Shown: positions 42,474 through 52,022 of the stretch, piece after piece
Layout of the letters: each line of letters opens with the position of its first letter
How positions within the stretch are numbered: the first letter of the stretch is position 1
Source: CAYJAD01 sp964371225
GTDB taxonomy: Bacteria > Desulfobacterota > Desulfovibrionia > Desulfovibrionales > Desulfovibrionaceae
NCBI GenBank assembly: GCA_964371225.1
Contig: CAYJNA010000001.1
Location: 20,627 to 84,626 of the forward strand
Length of the DNA stretch: 64,000 bases
Reading direction: 5' to 3'
The notes under the pieces: generated by a model
The model's database searches: none
The model's input: only the letters and a program-made list of their open reading frames with translations
Told to the model about the DNA's origin: nothing
Made by a program: the position numbers and the translations under genes

Positions 42474-44228
42474 ATGCAAATTCTGCCCACTACATCCAAC
42501 AGTATTTTATCTCTTACAGAAAGCTATTTCATCGGTGCCGACTTTCAAGGTGCAGCTGGCGAAAGCTTTGCTGAAGAATTGTATCGTCAACAAATGGCGC
42601 GTGACGCCGTTTCTGCTGATGAGATACATTCTGTGCAAGTGGCTCTTGAGAGTACGCCGCAAGTAAACCCTTTAAGTCAAGCTCCGTATAACTTAACTTC
42701 TGATAATGGCGTAACTTATACCACAGAAGAAGTGATCTTCACCCAACAAGAAATTGAAGATCTTGAGCGTGATTTACGCCGTCAAGGTGCCCCCGCAGAA
42801 AGCCTTGAAGAGCTTAATAAGCTGGCTGAGCAGCCCGGTGGTTCTACACTGGGTGAAGTCATGATTGCTTTGCAAAACCAACGTGACTACCCCTTGTTAA
42901 GCACAGATGAATCAGAAACCTTAAAAAGACTCACTGCCAAAATAGACAGTACTGGTACTCTTTACAGTACACTTATGGGACACTTGAGTAATAGAAATGG
43001 TAAAGAAGCTTTAGACGCCTTGGTGCAAGGCATGAGTAATCTTAATGGTGGCAGCACCATCTTTACTAAAGAAGAGCTCAGCGTCTTAACCAAATCTATG
43101 GGTATTTCTGAAGATGCCACAAATAAAATTCTTGGGACTTTTGGTTCCGCCAAAGCTTTAAAGCTCAATCAAGCAGAATTAGCCACAGTGCTTGCCCCTG
43201 CCGTTAATGATTTTGCCACCGAAGCCAGCAACCTGAAAAAATTAGGGACAGCCGTAGATAAGGTTCTTGATCCATTACTGCAAGAAGCTAAAGAGCGTAT
43301 GGCTGCTGAAAAGACCGCCACAGAACTTTCTTCACGTAAGAGTGAGCAAAGCAAAGTCATGATTGAAAAGACTGTGCTTGAAAATGTCAACTCTACTTTG
43401 GAAGGCACGCGTACGTCACAATTGGACGCGCAGCTAGAAAAACAACAAGAAGATGCCAAGCTTACCAAGGATACGCTAGACCTTAAACTTGCTGGCAACA
43501 AAGATTTTTCTCAAGATCAATCACAAGATAATGCCAAGGACGCCTTTACCAATAACGAGAGTAAAAGCGATGCTTGGTCACAGCTTATGGATAAAACCTC
43601 TGTGCGCACAAGCGATACAGCAGCCATAGCCGCCACAACTAAAAATATTACAACGCCTGTCATTGGTATTGGTGGTCTTGCCAGTACTAACGCACAACTG
43701 GCGCAAAATTTAGCCAATAGCCAACAAGCCCAACGTGCGAACTTAGCCTCTCAAGCTGCAGCCCAAGTGGAAAAAGCCATGCTCAGTGCTGCCAGAGATG
43801 GTAGCAAAAGTCTTGAACTACAACTACACCCCGCAGAATTGGGAACCCTTAGCATCACTCTTACAGCTCGTAATGGTGAAGTAAGCGCACTCTTACGTTC
43901 TGAACGCCCTGAAACAGCAGAAATGCTTCAGAAGCAAATGGATCAAATACGCGCCCATTTAGAAGAGCAAGGCATTAAGATTGATAAAATAGAAGTGCGC
44001 CAAGGTTCGCAGGAAAATACTGCTTCCCACGACATGTGGAATGGTATGAATGAGCATAATGCACGACAGGAAGAAAATGCCCAAAGAGAGATGTTAGACC
44101 GTTTACGCAACCTTGGAAAAGTTCGAAATAATGGAGTAAATTCCCAAGAAACAGCTTTGGAACACAATATGCATAATATGGATAGTTCGGCAAGAAATGC
44201 CGCACAAACATTATATGTGGTAGCCTAA
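42474..44228 (+). CDS. fliK: flagellar hook-length control protein FliK
   Basis: A 584 aa secreted ruler that sets hook length and switches the flagellar export gate to late substrates. The middle is low-complexity, helical and Gln/Ser/Lys-rich, as expected for the ruler. The conserved C-terminal domain is at about 425-520: LELQLHPAELGTLSITL, MDQIRAHLEEQGI. The start at 42474 follows AGGAG by 8 bases; a GTG nine bases earlier overlaps that site and is less likely. First of the fliK-flgD-flgE unit. Confidence 0.9.
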   Translation: MQILPTTSNSILSLTESYFIGADFQGAAGESFAEELYRQQMARDAVSADEIHSVQVALESTPQVNPLSQAPYNLTSDNGVTYTTEEVIFTQQEIEDLERDLRRQGAPAESLEELNKLAEQPGGSTLGEVMIALQNQRDYPLLSTDESETLKRLTAKIDSTGTLYSTLMGHLSNRNGKEALDALVQGMSNLNGGSTIFTKEELSVLTKSMGISEDATNKILGTFGSAKALKLNQAELATVLAPAVNDFATEASNLKKLGTAVDKVLDPLLQEAKERMAAEKTATELSSRKSEQSKVMIEKTVLENVNSTLEGTRTSQLDAQLEKQQEDAKLTKDTLDLKLAGNKDFSQDQSQDNAKDAFTNNESKSDAWSQLMDKTSVRTSDTAAIAATTKNITTPVIGIGGLASTNAQLAQNLANSQQAQRANLASQAAAQVEKAMLSAARDGSKSLELQLHPAELGTLSITLTARNGEVSALLRSERPETAEMLQKQMDQIRAHLEEQGIKIDKIEVRQGSQENTASHDMWNGMNEHNARQEENAQREMLDRLRNLGKVRNNGVNSQETALEHNMHNMDSSARNAAQTLYVVA

Positions 44229-44253
44229 GAGCTCATAAAAAGGGAGAAGCATC

Positions 44254-45162
44254 ATGTCAGCCGTATCATCCACAGGTTCAGCCGTAAGTAGCGCTATTAC
44301 AACACAAACCGGTAGTAGCACTCTTGATAGAGAAGCTTTCATGCTTTTACTTGTGACACAATTCCAATATCAAGATCCATTGAATCCCATGGAAGATAAG
44401 GAATTTATCGCACAGCTGGCGCAATTCTCCAGTCTTGAACAAATGATGAATATGAATGAGAGCATGACTTCTCTTACTGCTGCCACCAAGAGTCAAGAAA
44501 TGGTAAATGCCACTTCTTATATTGGTAAGACAGTAGACGTCTCAGGCTCCACCATTAGCAAGGAAACCAACGCCACCACTGAAGAGACCACCGTATCCAG
44601 ATTACGTTACGCCATTGGTCAAAACTCAGTGAAGGGGCAGCTTAACATCTTTGATTCTAGTAATAATATGGTAAACAGCATCGCCCTTCCTGCACAAAGC
44701 GCCGGTACTCATGAATATATTTGGGACGGAACAGTGTTTGGCGGTGCAGAAGCTGCTGACGGTGTTTATAGAATTGTTCCCACTTTCTACAATGCCGATG
44801 GTGATACCATTATTGATTATGATACCGTGGTGGATGGTGTTGTATCAGGCGTTATCAATGACGGCGGTGTTGCTTACTTAGCTCTTTCTGACGGGCGTAC
44901 CACCCCACTTTCAGAAGTACGTCGTGTATCAGTCCCCACCGTGGTGGATGTTCCTAAGGACGATACTGATGATGACGCTGATGATGATAACAACAATAGC
45001 GGAAGCACGGGAACTACAACGGAGCCAACGACTGGTAGTACCACAGGCACTACCACCGAACCGGATACTGGCAATACCACAGGAACCACAACGGAGCCTG
45101 CTTCTGGTAGCACCACAGGAACCACAACGGAACCGGCTTCTGGCACCACCACAACGCCATAA
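44254..45162 (+). CDS. flgD: flagellar hook scaffold protein FlgD with a repeat tail
   Basis: A 302 aa hook cap needed for polymerising FlgE. N-terminal signature LLVTQFQYQDPLNPMEDKEFIAQLAQFSSLEQM, then the FlgD Tudor/Ig-like domain (about 95-220). Unusual is the C-terminal tail from about residue 232: an acidic stretch of Asp/Asn followed by four 12-residue units of the form GTTTEPxxGxTT, encoded by 36-bp direct repeats at 45010-45153. AGGGAG precedes the ATG. FlgD normally ends near the Ig domain. Confidence 0.92.
   Translation: MSAVSSTGSAVSSAITTQTGSSTLDREAFMLLLVTQFQYQDPLNPMEDKEFIAQLAQFSSLEQMMNMNESMTSLTAATKSQEMVNATSYIGKTVDVSGSTISKETNATTEETTVSRLRYAIGQNSVKGQLNIFDSSNNMVNSIALPAQSAGTHEYIWDGTVFGGAEAADGVYRIVPTFYNADGDTIIDYDTVVDGVVSGVINDGGVAYLALSDGRTTPLSEVRRVSVPTVVDVPKDDTDDDADDDNNNSGSTGTTTEPTTGSTTGTTTEPDTGNTTGTTTEPASGSTTGTTTEPASGTTTTP
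45010..45153 (+). repeat. four 36-bp in-frame direct repeats in flgD
   Basis: Units at 45010, 45046, 45082 and 45118, each coding GTTTEPxxGxTT with third-base differences. Length changes by whole units would keep the frame. There are no spacers, so this is not CRISPR. Confidence 0.9.
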
Positions 45163-45248
45163 CAGATTTTTAGAGGCAGAATACAAAGCATTTCGGGACG
45201 CTGCGTATTCATACAATGTAGATTACTAGGTAAATTTGGAGGTAGATT

Positions 45249-47666
45249 ATGGGTCTTTCATCAAGCATGTGGACAAGCGTTTCTGGTTTACTCGCACACG
45301 GCGAGAAAATGAATGTTATTAGTAACAACCTTGCCAACGTAAGTACCATTGGCTTTAAAAGCCAACGTATGGACTTTGAAGATTTCTTATATCAAGAAGA
45401 TTTCAGCGGTAGCGGCTCCACCCAAATTGGTTTTGGTGTAGGTATCAACGCTGTTATATCCGACTTTTCTCAAGGTTCTTTTGAATCCACCAATAGCGCC
45501 ACAGACCTTGCCATTTCCGGCGGTGGTTTCTTTAAGGTGGTAAATCAGGCCACTGGCTCTGACTATTACACCCGCGCTGGTAACTTTAACTTTAATAACC
45601 AAGGTTTTTTAACTTTACCTGGTGGTGAAGTTCTCCAAGGCTGGAAGGTAAATAGTGGTAGCAATCCTTTACCTGCTACAGGTATTAACCCCTTGGTTGC
45701 TGAGCCTCAAGGTATACAAACCATTGGTGATGCACAAGATATCGTGCTTGACACTTGGACAGTATTACCTAAAGCCACCACCAAAGTAGAATTTTCAGTC
45801 AACCTTACTGCTGAAGATGATCTTGATAAGAGCGTGGCCACAGACTCTAATCCTCTCTTCGCCATGTCCGAAGCGTGGAATGGTAAGCATGCCATCGATA
45901 ACCCGGGCGATCCAGCTCTTTCTGAAGACGCTTACGTTTACCCTGCGCCTATTACTGTCTACGACGAAGGCGGCAATAAGCATCAGCTCACTTGTTATTT
46001 TGACCAAGTGCCTACTAAGAAAGTGGACTCTGCCACTGGGGAAACAGTGGATGTTATTGAAGGTCTCCCCACAGGTTACTCGGTATATGAATATTTACTT
46101 ACCATGAACCCTGAAGAAGATGCCCGTACTTACGGCGGTGATTATAATCCGGCAACTGGTGTTTTAACAGGTGCTGAAAGCTTCCAAGATACTGAAGCAG
46201 CTGGTATTCTCATGAAAGGCACCATGATATTCAACTCTGCCGGTGAGCTTGTAAGCCAAACAGCGTACAGCTTCATGGGTAGCGGCGAATTTGATGGCGT
46301 TACAACTCCCCTTGGTATAGATCCTGATGAAGTTATTGCTGCTGCTAAAAGAGCTGGTGATCTCGCCGTAGCCAATAATAAAACTACTATTGATGCTGAT
46401 GCCTTAGCCTCTGTGGAAGCAGAGCTTGGTGCCACCAGAGACGCCTATGCCGTAGCCACTGCCGATACAGCTCGTGTTGAAGCTGCTACCGCCGCCGCAG
46501 GTGGTGATAGAGCCAGTGTTTCCAAAGCTGTAGCCGACCAAAATGCCATTGATGCTGCCACTGCCGCTGCTGTGGCCACTGGTGATATTCCCGGCTCCAC
46601 AGCCTATCAAGCAGCCTATGAAACTGAACTTGCAGCCTTTACAGCCGATGGTCGCTATGCAGCCGCATTAACTGCTGCAGAAGCTGCTTGGGATGGCGAC
46701 TACAATACCGCTTTTGCTGCTTTTGATCATGCCGCTGCAGTGACTGCCGCTGAGCTTGAATATGAAAATGGCAATGTATGGCAAAATGCCTTAACAAGAG
46801 CCACCGCAGAAGAAACAGCGAAGTATTATGACGTTGCTTACAATGACGAATACAACAATGGTACTTTGTATGGCCTCACCATTGACATGACTTACGGTCA
46901 CCCAGACTCAGCTTTGTCTTGGCAGCCAACCCCTGTATCTGACTCCGGTTACCCTGTATTTACGGCAAACTTTTCCGGTCATCCCATGGGTAATGCTGTA
47001 GGTCAAACCAAGATTGATGGCGATACAACCAACTCTAAGGATGCTCAAGATATCTTAATTGAATTTGACCTTGGCTTACAATCTGAAAACCCCGTAAGTC
47101 CTTGGGCCATGGGCGGTGTTGTTGGTATCGCACCCACAGGAACCACCTCCATTGCTGACCTTATGACTAACTTAGCTGGCGGTACAGCTACTAGCATTAG
47201 CTATGATAACCTCGCAGCTCTTGTGCCCACTGACCGCGCGGCCGGTTCTTCCACCAGCCTTGGCGATGCTTCTTCCATTAACTTTAGCTCACAAAATGGT
47301 TATACTTCCGGTAACCTAACCAATGCGCGCATTGACGCAGACGGTGTGCTTTACGGTATTTACTCCAACGGTGTGGAAATGCCTTTATACCAAGTGGCCA
47401 TGTATGACTTTGTAAATCCACAAGGCCTCTACCGCGAAGGTGGTAACCTGTACTCAGAAACCCCTGAGTCCGGTAGCATTCAACAAGCACAGGCAGGTAT
47501 TGCCGGTATGGGTAGCATTAACGCCTACAACATTGAACAATCTAACGTAGATATGTCTCGCGAATTTGTTCAAATGATTGTAACGCAGCGTGGTTTCCAA
47601 GGAAACTCCAAGGGAATAACCACTGTAGATACCATGCTTGAGCAAGTTATCAACATGAAGCGTTAA
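45249..47666 (+). CDS. flgE: flagellar hook protein FlgE with large Ala-rich insertion
   Basis: An 805 aa hook subunit; typical FlgE is 400-550 aa. N-terminal rod domain MGLSSSMWTSVSGLLAHGEKM and NNLANVSTIGFKSQRMDF, the FlgE core, and C-terminal rod helix (VDMSREFVQMIVTQRGFQGNSKGI ... EQVINMKR) are intact. Residues about 357-540 are an insertion very rich in Ala, Asp, Thr and Tyr (AAAKRAGDLAVANN, DAATAAAVATGD, AAALTAAEAAWDGDY) that should protrude on the hook surface. AGGAGG precedes the ATG well placed; strong terminator downstream. Confidence 0.93.
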   Translation: MGLSSSMWTSVSGLLAHGEKMNVISNNLANVSTIGFKSQRMDFEDFLYQEDFSGSGSTQIGFGVGINAVISDFSQGSFESTNSATDLAISGGGFFKVVNQATGSDYYTRAGNFNFNNQGFLTLPGGEVLQGWKVNSGSNPLPATGINPLVAEPQGIQTIGDAQDIVLDTWTVLPKATTKVEFSVNLTAEDDLDKSVATDSNPLFAMSEAWNGKHAIDNPGDPALSEDAYVYPAPITVYDEGGNKHQLTCYFDQVPTKKVDSATGETVDVIEGLPTGYSVYEYLLTMNPEEDARTYGGDYNPATGVLTGAESFQDTEAAGILMKGTMIFNSAGELVSQTAYSFMGSGEFDGVTTPLGIDPDEVIAAAKRAGDLAVANNKTTIDADALASVEAELGATRDAYAVATADTARVEAATAAAGGDRASVSKAVADQNAIDAATAAAVATGDIPGSTAYQAAYETELAAFTADGRYAAALTAAEAAWDGDYNTAFAAFDHAAAVTAAELEYENGNVWQNALTRATAEETAKYYDVAYNDEYNNGTLYGLTIDMTYGHPDSALSWQPTPVSDSGYPVFTANFSGHPMGNAVGQTKIDGDTTNSKDAQDILIEFDLGLQSENPVSPWAMGGVVGIAPTGTTSIADLMTNLAGGTATSISYDNLAALVPTDRAAGSSTSLGDASSINFSSQNGYTSGNLTNARIDADGVLYGIYSNGVEMPLYQVAMYDFVNPQGLYREGGNLYSETPESGSIQQAQAGIAGMGSINAYNIEQSNVDMSREFVQMIVTQRGFQGNSKGITTVDTMLEQVINMKR

Positions 47667-47700
47667 TCCTACATTAACCCATAGCTTCAAATCTACCTTT

Positions 47701-47740
47701 AAGGCGGCTGTTCCCCGAAAACAGCCGCCTTTTTTATTAT
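47701..47740 (+). terminator. strong rho-independent terminator after flgE
   Basis: Perfect 12-bp GC-rich stem AAGGCGGCTGTT / AACAGCCGCCTT (47701-47712, 47720-47731), 7-base loop, followed by TTTT and further T-rich sequence. Confidence 0.95.
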
Positions 47741-47940
47741 TTTTTTTCATCTGATAACTATTTGTTTTTTTAAAAAAAGAAGAAATAGGCACTACCTTCT
47801 TAAAAGTAACTAATTACATGTTATGTATTGCCAAAAAAGCATTTAGATATTACTGTTTGATGTACTGCTTAATAAAAATGTGTATTTGTTTTTTTTAATA
47901 GCTGTTCTAAGTAACTTTTTATATATTTTCAGGTAGATAT

Positions 47941-50733
47941 ATGGCAACACTTGATTCCTCACTATCTTTCTCGCCAAAGCTTGCCTATGTGGCATTAGAT
48001 TATGTGCCACAGTGCTTAAGTTGCTGGTCTGAAAAATATGAATTAATTTACTGCAATAGAGCCTATTTAAATTTTTTTGAATTACCTAGCATAGAAGAGT
48101 TGCAACAAAGCCATAGCACGCTCTACGCACAGCAACAACCTGATAACAAAAATTCAGCAGATACTTTACAGCACTACATGAGCCTTGCCTTTCAGGAAGG
48201 CGCAATGCAAGGTTCTTTTGTTTTTACTTTAAAAAACGGAGAAAATCACCTTGTAAGACTTGAGTATACACGCCTACAACAAGATGAAAAAAGCTATCTT
48301 TTATGCGCACTTACTCCTATCCATACCGTAAAGGCTCCTTCCAAGATAACAAAGCATGAAGACACTGATTCCTTGGCAAAAGAAATTATGTATGCCAGCC
48401 TATTAGGCTCTACTTTATGGAATGAAAACCTAGAACTCATAGATTGTACCACAAAACGCGCCGAAATTTTTGGCGTGAGAAAAGAAGAATTTATCAATAA
48501 ATTTTACTCTTTTTGCCCACTATATCAACCTGATGGTAAGCCTTCTTATGAAACTCTCAGAAATTATATACAAAAAGCTCTTGAGGAAGGCTATTGTGAT
48601 TTTAGTTGGACATATTTAGATAAAGATAACGTTTCATTTTTCCTTAAAGTCACCCTTGTTTGTATTGTTCTACGCGGGAAAAAATATGTACTTTCCTATA
48701 CTTCAGACAAGAATATGCATGAACTTCCCATTAGTTCTATTATTAATGATTACGAGCGCATGAAACTTTTATTGAAACATCTACCTATTGGTGTAGATTT
48801 GTGGAATAAAGATTTTGAACTCTTTGACTGTAATGAAGCCACATTGCATCTTTTTGGTGCTAAGAGTAAAGAAGAGTACATACAAAACTTTCGCTCTTAT
48901 ACTCCGGAATTTCAACCTTGTGGTACACGTTCTGCAGAGCTTATACCACAACATTTACAAAGTGTGTTTGAAAATGGTAGAACCAGCTTTGAATGGATGC
49001 ATGTGGACGCACAAGGGAATGAACTCCCCGTTAAGATAAGTATAATACGTGCTAAAAATGGTGATGAAGAAATCGCCGTAGTGTATTATAAAGATCTGCG
49101 CGAAATAAAAGAAAATATGCGCCGTGCTGAGCAAAGACTTATTGATATTAATACTATTTTAGACTCAGCCCCCTATGCCATTAATACATGGAGTAAAGAC
49201 TTTAAACCCATTGATTGTAATTTAGCAACACTACGTTTGTACGGCTTTGAGAGTAAAGAAGACTACTTTACTGGCTACCACAAAGTCATGCCCGAAACAC
49301 AAAAAGATGGGCGTCAAATGGCGCAAGTGTTTGTACAGCGCTTTATGGAAGCCTTTTCCACAGGCTATGCTTTTGATGCTGGAGAGCTTTACAATATTAA
49401 AGAAGGAAGGCTTTTCCCCGTCGAAATAACTTTGAAAAAGCTCTTAATTAATGGTGAAGAGAAAATCATCAGCTATCTTAATGATGTAAGCGTGCAAAAA
49501 GCCATGATGGAAGAAATTGCCGAAAATCATCGTGAGCTGACCATAGCTCGTGACGCTGCGGAAAAAAGCTCGCGCGTTAAAGGGGAATTTTTGGCTAATA
49601 TGAGCCATGAAATCCGCACCCCCATGAATGGTATTTTAGGCCTTCTCCATCTTCTTGCTTTGACAAAAATGCAAGAGCAGCAAAAATTCTATGTGGATAA
49701 AATCATTTACTCTGCAGAAAGTCTTTTGCGTATTATCAATGATATTTTAGATTTTTCAAAAATTGAAGCTGGAAAACTTGAAATGGAACATGTTTCCTTT
49801 TCATTGGCCGATGTGCAGGATGAATTACGTACGCTTTTTGCTCCAAAATTTATTGAGAAAAACATTCGCGGTGAAATATTTAACGAAAATATTTTAGATA
49901 CCAAACTTATTGGAGATCCACTACGCCTCAAACAAGTTTTACTCAATCTCATTGGTAATGCTATTAAATTTACAGAAAATGGTCGCGTAACCGTCTCTAT
50001 TGATAACATGACCTATGAAAGCCCCACGAAGGTTTGTTATTATTTTTCTGTAGAAGATTCTGGCATTGGTTTGTCTGAAGAGCAATGCGGACGACTTTTC
50101 GAAGCATTTACACAGGCGGATACGTCTACCACAAGGAAATACGGTGGCACAGGGCTTGGGCTTGTTATTTCCAAACGTATCGTGGAAATGATGCAAGGTA
50201 CCATATGGGTGGAGAGCACCGTGGGTAAAGGTTCTCGTTTCCACTTTAGCGCCGTATTTGACATTGATTTGAGTTCTGTAAGTTCACAAAGTAAAGAAAA
50301 AGATGAAAAGCTTGCACCTGTAAAATTTACGAAAACAGGTAATATTTTACTGGTTGAAGACAATGAAATCAATCAACTTATTGCTGTTGAGCTCATTAGA
50401 TCACAAGGGCATACTGTGGATGTGGCGCATAATGGCAAAGAAGCCGTAGATATGGTAAACACAGGTGATTATGATATTGTTTTTATGGATATTCAAATGC
50501 CCATTATGGACGGGCTCACCGCCACGCGTAAAATACGTGAAAATGAAAGATTTGCCAGACTTCCCATCATAGCCATGTCTGCGCATGCTATGACAGGTGA
50601 TAAAGAAATTAGCCTAAGTCACGGCATGAATGATCACTTATCTAAGCCCATCAATCCTGAACTTCTCTATCAAACCATTGATACTTGGTTACGTTCACCC
50701 CAAATGATAAAAACAAATCGCGCAAATAGGTAG
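47941..50733 (+). CDS. cytoplasmic hybrid histidine kinase with four PAS-like repeats
   Basis: A 930 aa protein without membrane segments. Four related PAS-like units occupy about residues 20-500; three show the common pattern (N/K)xxFELFDCNEATLHLFG-like followed by a Gly/Asp and a VMPE/TPEF-type turn. Then HisKA with His556 in MSHEIRTPMNG, HATPase with NLIGNAIKFTENG and DSGIGLSEEQ plus GGTGLGL, and a receiver domain with phospho-acceptor Asp850 in FMDIQMPIMDG and Lys in HLSKP. The input is probably intracellular. The cysteine in DCN is kept in most units. AGGTAG precedes the ATG. No cognate regulator gene is adjacent. Confidence 0.95.
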   Translation: MATLDSSLSFSPKLAYVALDYVPQCLSCWSEKYELIYCNRAYLNFFELPSIEELQQSHSTLYAQQQPDNKNSADTLQHYMSLAFQEGAMQGSFVFTLKNGENHLVRLEYTRLQQDEKSYLLCALTPIHTVKAPSKITKHEDTDSLAKEIMYASLLGSTLWNENLELIDCTTKRAEIFGVRKEEFINKFYSFCPLYQPDGKPSYETLRNYIQKALEEGYCDFSWTYLDKDNVSFFLKVTLVCIVLRGKKYVLSYTSDKNMHELPISSIINDYERMKLLLKHLPIGVDLWNKDFELFDCNEATLHLFGAKSKEEYIQNFRSYTPEFQPCGTRSAELIPQHLQSVFENGRTSFEWMHVDAQGNELPVKISIIRAKNGDEEIAVVYYKDLREIKENMRRAEQRLIDINTILDSAPYAINTWSKDFKPIDCNLATLRLYGFESKEDYFTGYHKVMPETQKDGRQMAQVFVQRFMEAFSTGYAFDAGELYNIKEGRLFPVEITLKKLLINGEEKIISYLNDVSVQKAMMEEIAENHRELTIARDAAEKSSRVKGEFLANMSHEIRTPMNGILGLLHLLALTKMQEQQKFYVDKIIYSAESLLRIINDILDFSKIEAGKLEMEHVSFSLADVQDELRTLFAPKFIEKNIRGEIFNENILDTKLIGDPLRLKQVLLNLIGNAIKFTENGRVTVSIDNMTYESPTKVCYYFSVEDSGIGLSEEQCGRLFEAFTQADTSTTRKYGGTGLGLVISKRIVEMMQGTIWVESTVGKGSRFHFSAVFDIDLSSVSSQSKEKDEKLAPVKFTKTGNILLVEDNEINQLIAVELIRSQGHTVDVAHNGKEAVDMVNTGDYDIVFMDIQMPIMDGLTATRKIRENERFARLPIIAMSAHAMTGDKEISLSHGMNDHLSKPINPELLYQTIDTWLRSPQMIKTNRANR

Positions 50734-50848
50734 TCGACACTGAAAAATAAGCCGTCCTTGCTTACGACGTCCCCGCAAGGGGTATTTGGAGTGAGCGTGC
50801 CCTTCTTAAAAACGAGTGGAAACACGTTTTTGAGCATCGACTAAATAG
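50731..50848 (+). repeat. dispersed structured repeat, intact-looking copy
   Basis: Starts at the kinase stop codon with GTCGACACT, then GCCGT-CTTGCTTACG, a CCCC-GCAA-GGGG mini-hairpin (50771-50782), GGAGTGAGCGTGCC, a second hairpin AAAAAC..GTG-GAAA-CAC-GTTTTT (about 50808-50831) and AGCATCGACTAA. Both loops are of GNRA type. Related copies lie at 35524, 63797 and 63942. Confidence 0.8.
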
Positions 50849-50867
50849 CTTACTTTTTTCTAAGCCA

Positions 50868-50897
50868 TTGACAAAATCCTAGTGCATACGCTAACGT
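50868..50897 (+). promoter_or_regulatory. candidate promoter of the aldehyde oxidoreductase cluster
   Basis: TTGACA (50868-50873) with a perfect -35 match and TAACGT (50892-50897) as a weak -10 at 18-base spacing, 30 bases before the MoeA-like start. Confidence 0.35.
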
Positions 50898-50926
50898 AGT
50901 TTAAATATCTCTAGGTGGTTTTGTTT

Positions 50927-51964
50927 ATGTCTCTTGCTGATAGCTGTATGCGGTCGCTCCCTGTAGAAAAAGCAGTGGGCTGTGTTTTATGTCACGATAT
51001 AACAGAAATAGTTGTTAATGGAAATAAAGGTCCTGTCTTTCGTAAAGGACATACTATCACCCATGATGACATAGCTACTCTACTTCGTGTAGGTAAAGAA
51101 AATATCTATGTTTATGAAGCCATAGAAGGCATCCTACATGAAAATGATGCTGCCATACGCATTGCTACAGCAGTTGCGGGGCAAAATCTTACTTTTTCCG
51201 ATATAGCAGAAGGTCGAGTAAACTTTCTTGCGTCTTGCCACGGGCTTTTGCATATTGATACACAAAAGCTCATGGAAATAAACTGTCTTAATGAAATTGC
51301 CGTGGCCACGTTACATACTTTACAAGAAGTACGCCCAGGGCAAGCTGTGGGCGGCACACGCATTATACCTCTTCTTATTGAAGAGGAAAAAATTGCGCAT
51401 CTTGAGCAAATGGCCACAGAACCTCTCATTCAAGTCTTACCTTTCAAAAAACCCACCGTAGGTATAGTTACTACAGGTAGTGAAATTTATCATGGGCGTA
51501 TTAAAGATAGTTTTGGGCCTATACTCACCAAAAAATTTGACGCTTACGATGCTACTATTTTAGGGCAAGAGCTTACCAGCGACGATGTGGAACTCATAGT
51601 AAAGGCCATTCATAAATTTAAAGAGCAAGGCGCAGACATCATAGCCGTCACTGGTGGTATGTCTGTAGACCCTGACGACCGCACCCCTGCTGCCATTCGC
51701 CAAAGCGGTGCACACATTACAACCTATGGTGCTCCGGTATTTCCAGGGGCCATGTTCTTGCACGGTACCTTAGGTTCCAGCCATATTCTAGGCTTACCCG
51801 GCTGTGTTATGTATCACAAAGCAAGTATTTTTGAAATTATTATGCCACGTATTTTAGCGGGGCTTAATATATCGCAAAAGGATATAGCCATGCTTGGTCA
51901 TGGGGGCTTTTGTGCCTCGTGTGCCACATGTACATATCCCCATTGCGCTTTTGGTAAAGGATAA
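50927..51964 (+). CDS. MoeA-like molybdopterin-binding protein with cysteine tail
   Basis: A 345 aa protein of the MoeA/MogA fold. The molybdopterin-binding core is visible as VGIVTTGSEIYHGRIKDSF and AVTGGMSVDPDDRTP, then GAPVFPGAMFLHG and GLPGCVMYHKASIFE. Likely inserts molybdate or handles cofactor for the enzyme encoded next. The C-terminus holds CASCATCTYPHCAFGKG, a Cx2Cx2Cx4C motif that could bind a metal or cluster, and is typical of this branch rather than of MoeA itself. The start at 50927 has AGGTGG 8 bases before it. Confidence 0.88.
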   Translation: MSLADSCMRSLPVEKAVGCVLCHDITEIVVNGNKGPVFRKGHTITHDDIATLLRVGKENIYVYEAIEGILHENDAAIRIATAVAGQNLTFSDIAEGRVNFLASCHGLLHIDTQKLMEINCLNEIAVATLHTLQEVRPGQAVGGTRIIPLLIEEEKIAHLEQMATEPLIQVLPFKKPTVGIVTTGSEIYHGRIKDSFGPILTKKFDAYDATILGQELTSDDVELIVKAIHKFKEQGADIIAVTGGMSVDPDDRTPAAIRQSGAHITTYGAPVFPGAMFLHGTLGSSHILGLPGCVMYHKASIFEIIMPRILAGLNISQKDIAMLGHGGFCASCATCTYPHCAFGKG

Positions 51965-52022
51965 TTTTTCTTCACTGTGGAGGCGTTTTCTCCACAAAGC
52001 TCCTACCAATGAGGAGGAAGGT

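Noticed and set aside
45010..45153. 36-bp direct repeats that look like CRISPR units
   Set aside because: The units are contiguous, have no spacers, stay in the flgD frame and code a regular peptide repeat.
44874..45212. Minus-strand open frame of Val/Pro/Gly repeats
   Set aside because: It is only the antisense of the flgD repeat tail, with no ribosome-binding site.
51894..52022. N-terminal extension of the aldehyde oxidoreductase
   Set aside because: It overlaps the end of the MoeA-like gene; the ATG at 52023 has a perfect ribosome-binding site and gives the family's cysteine numbering.
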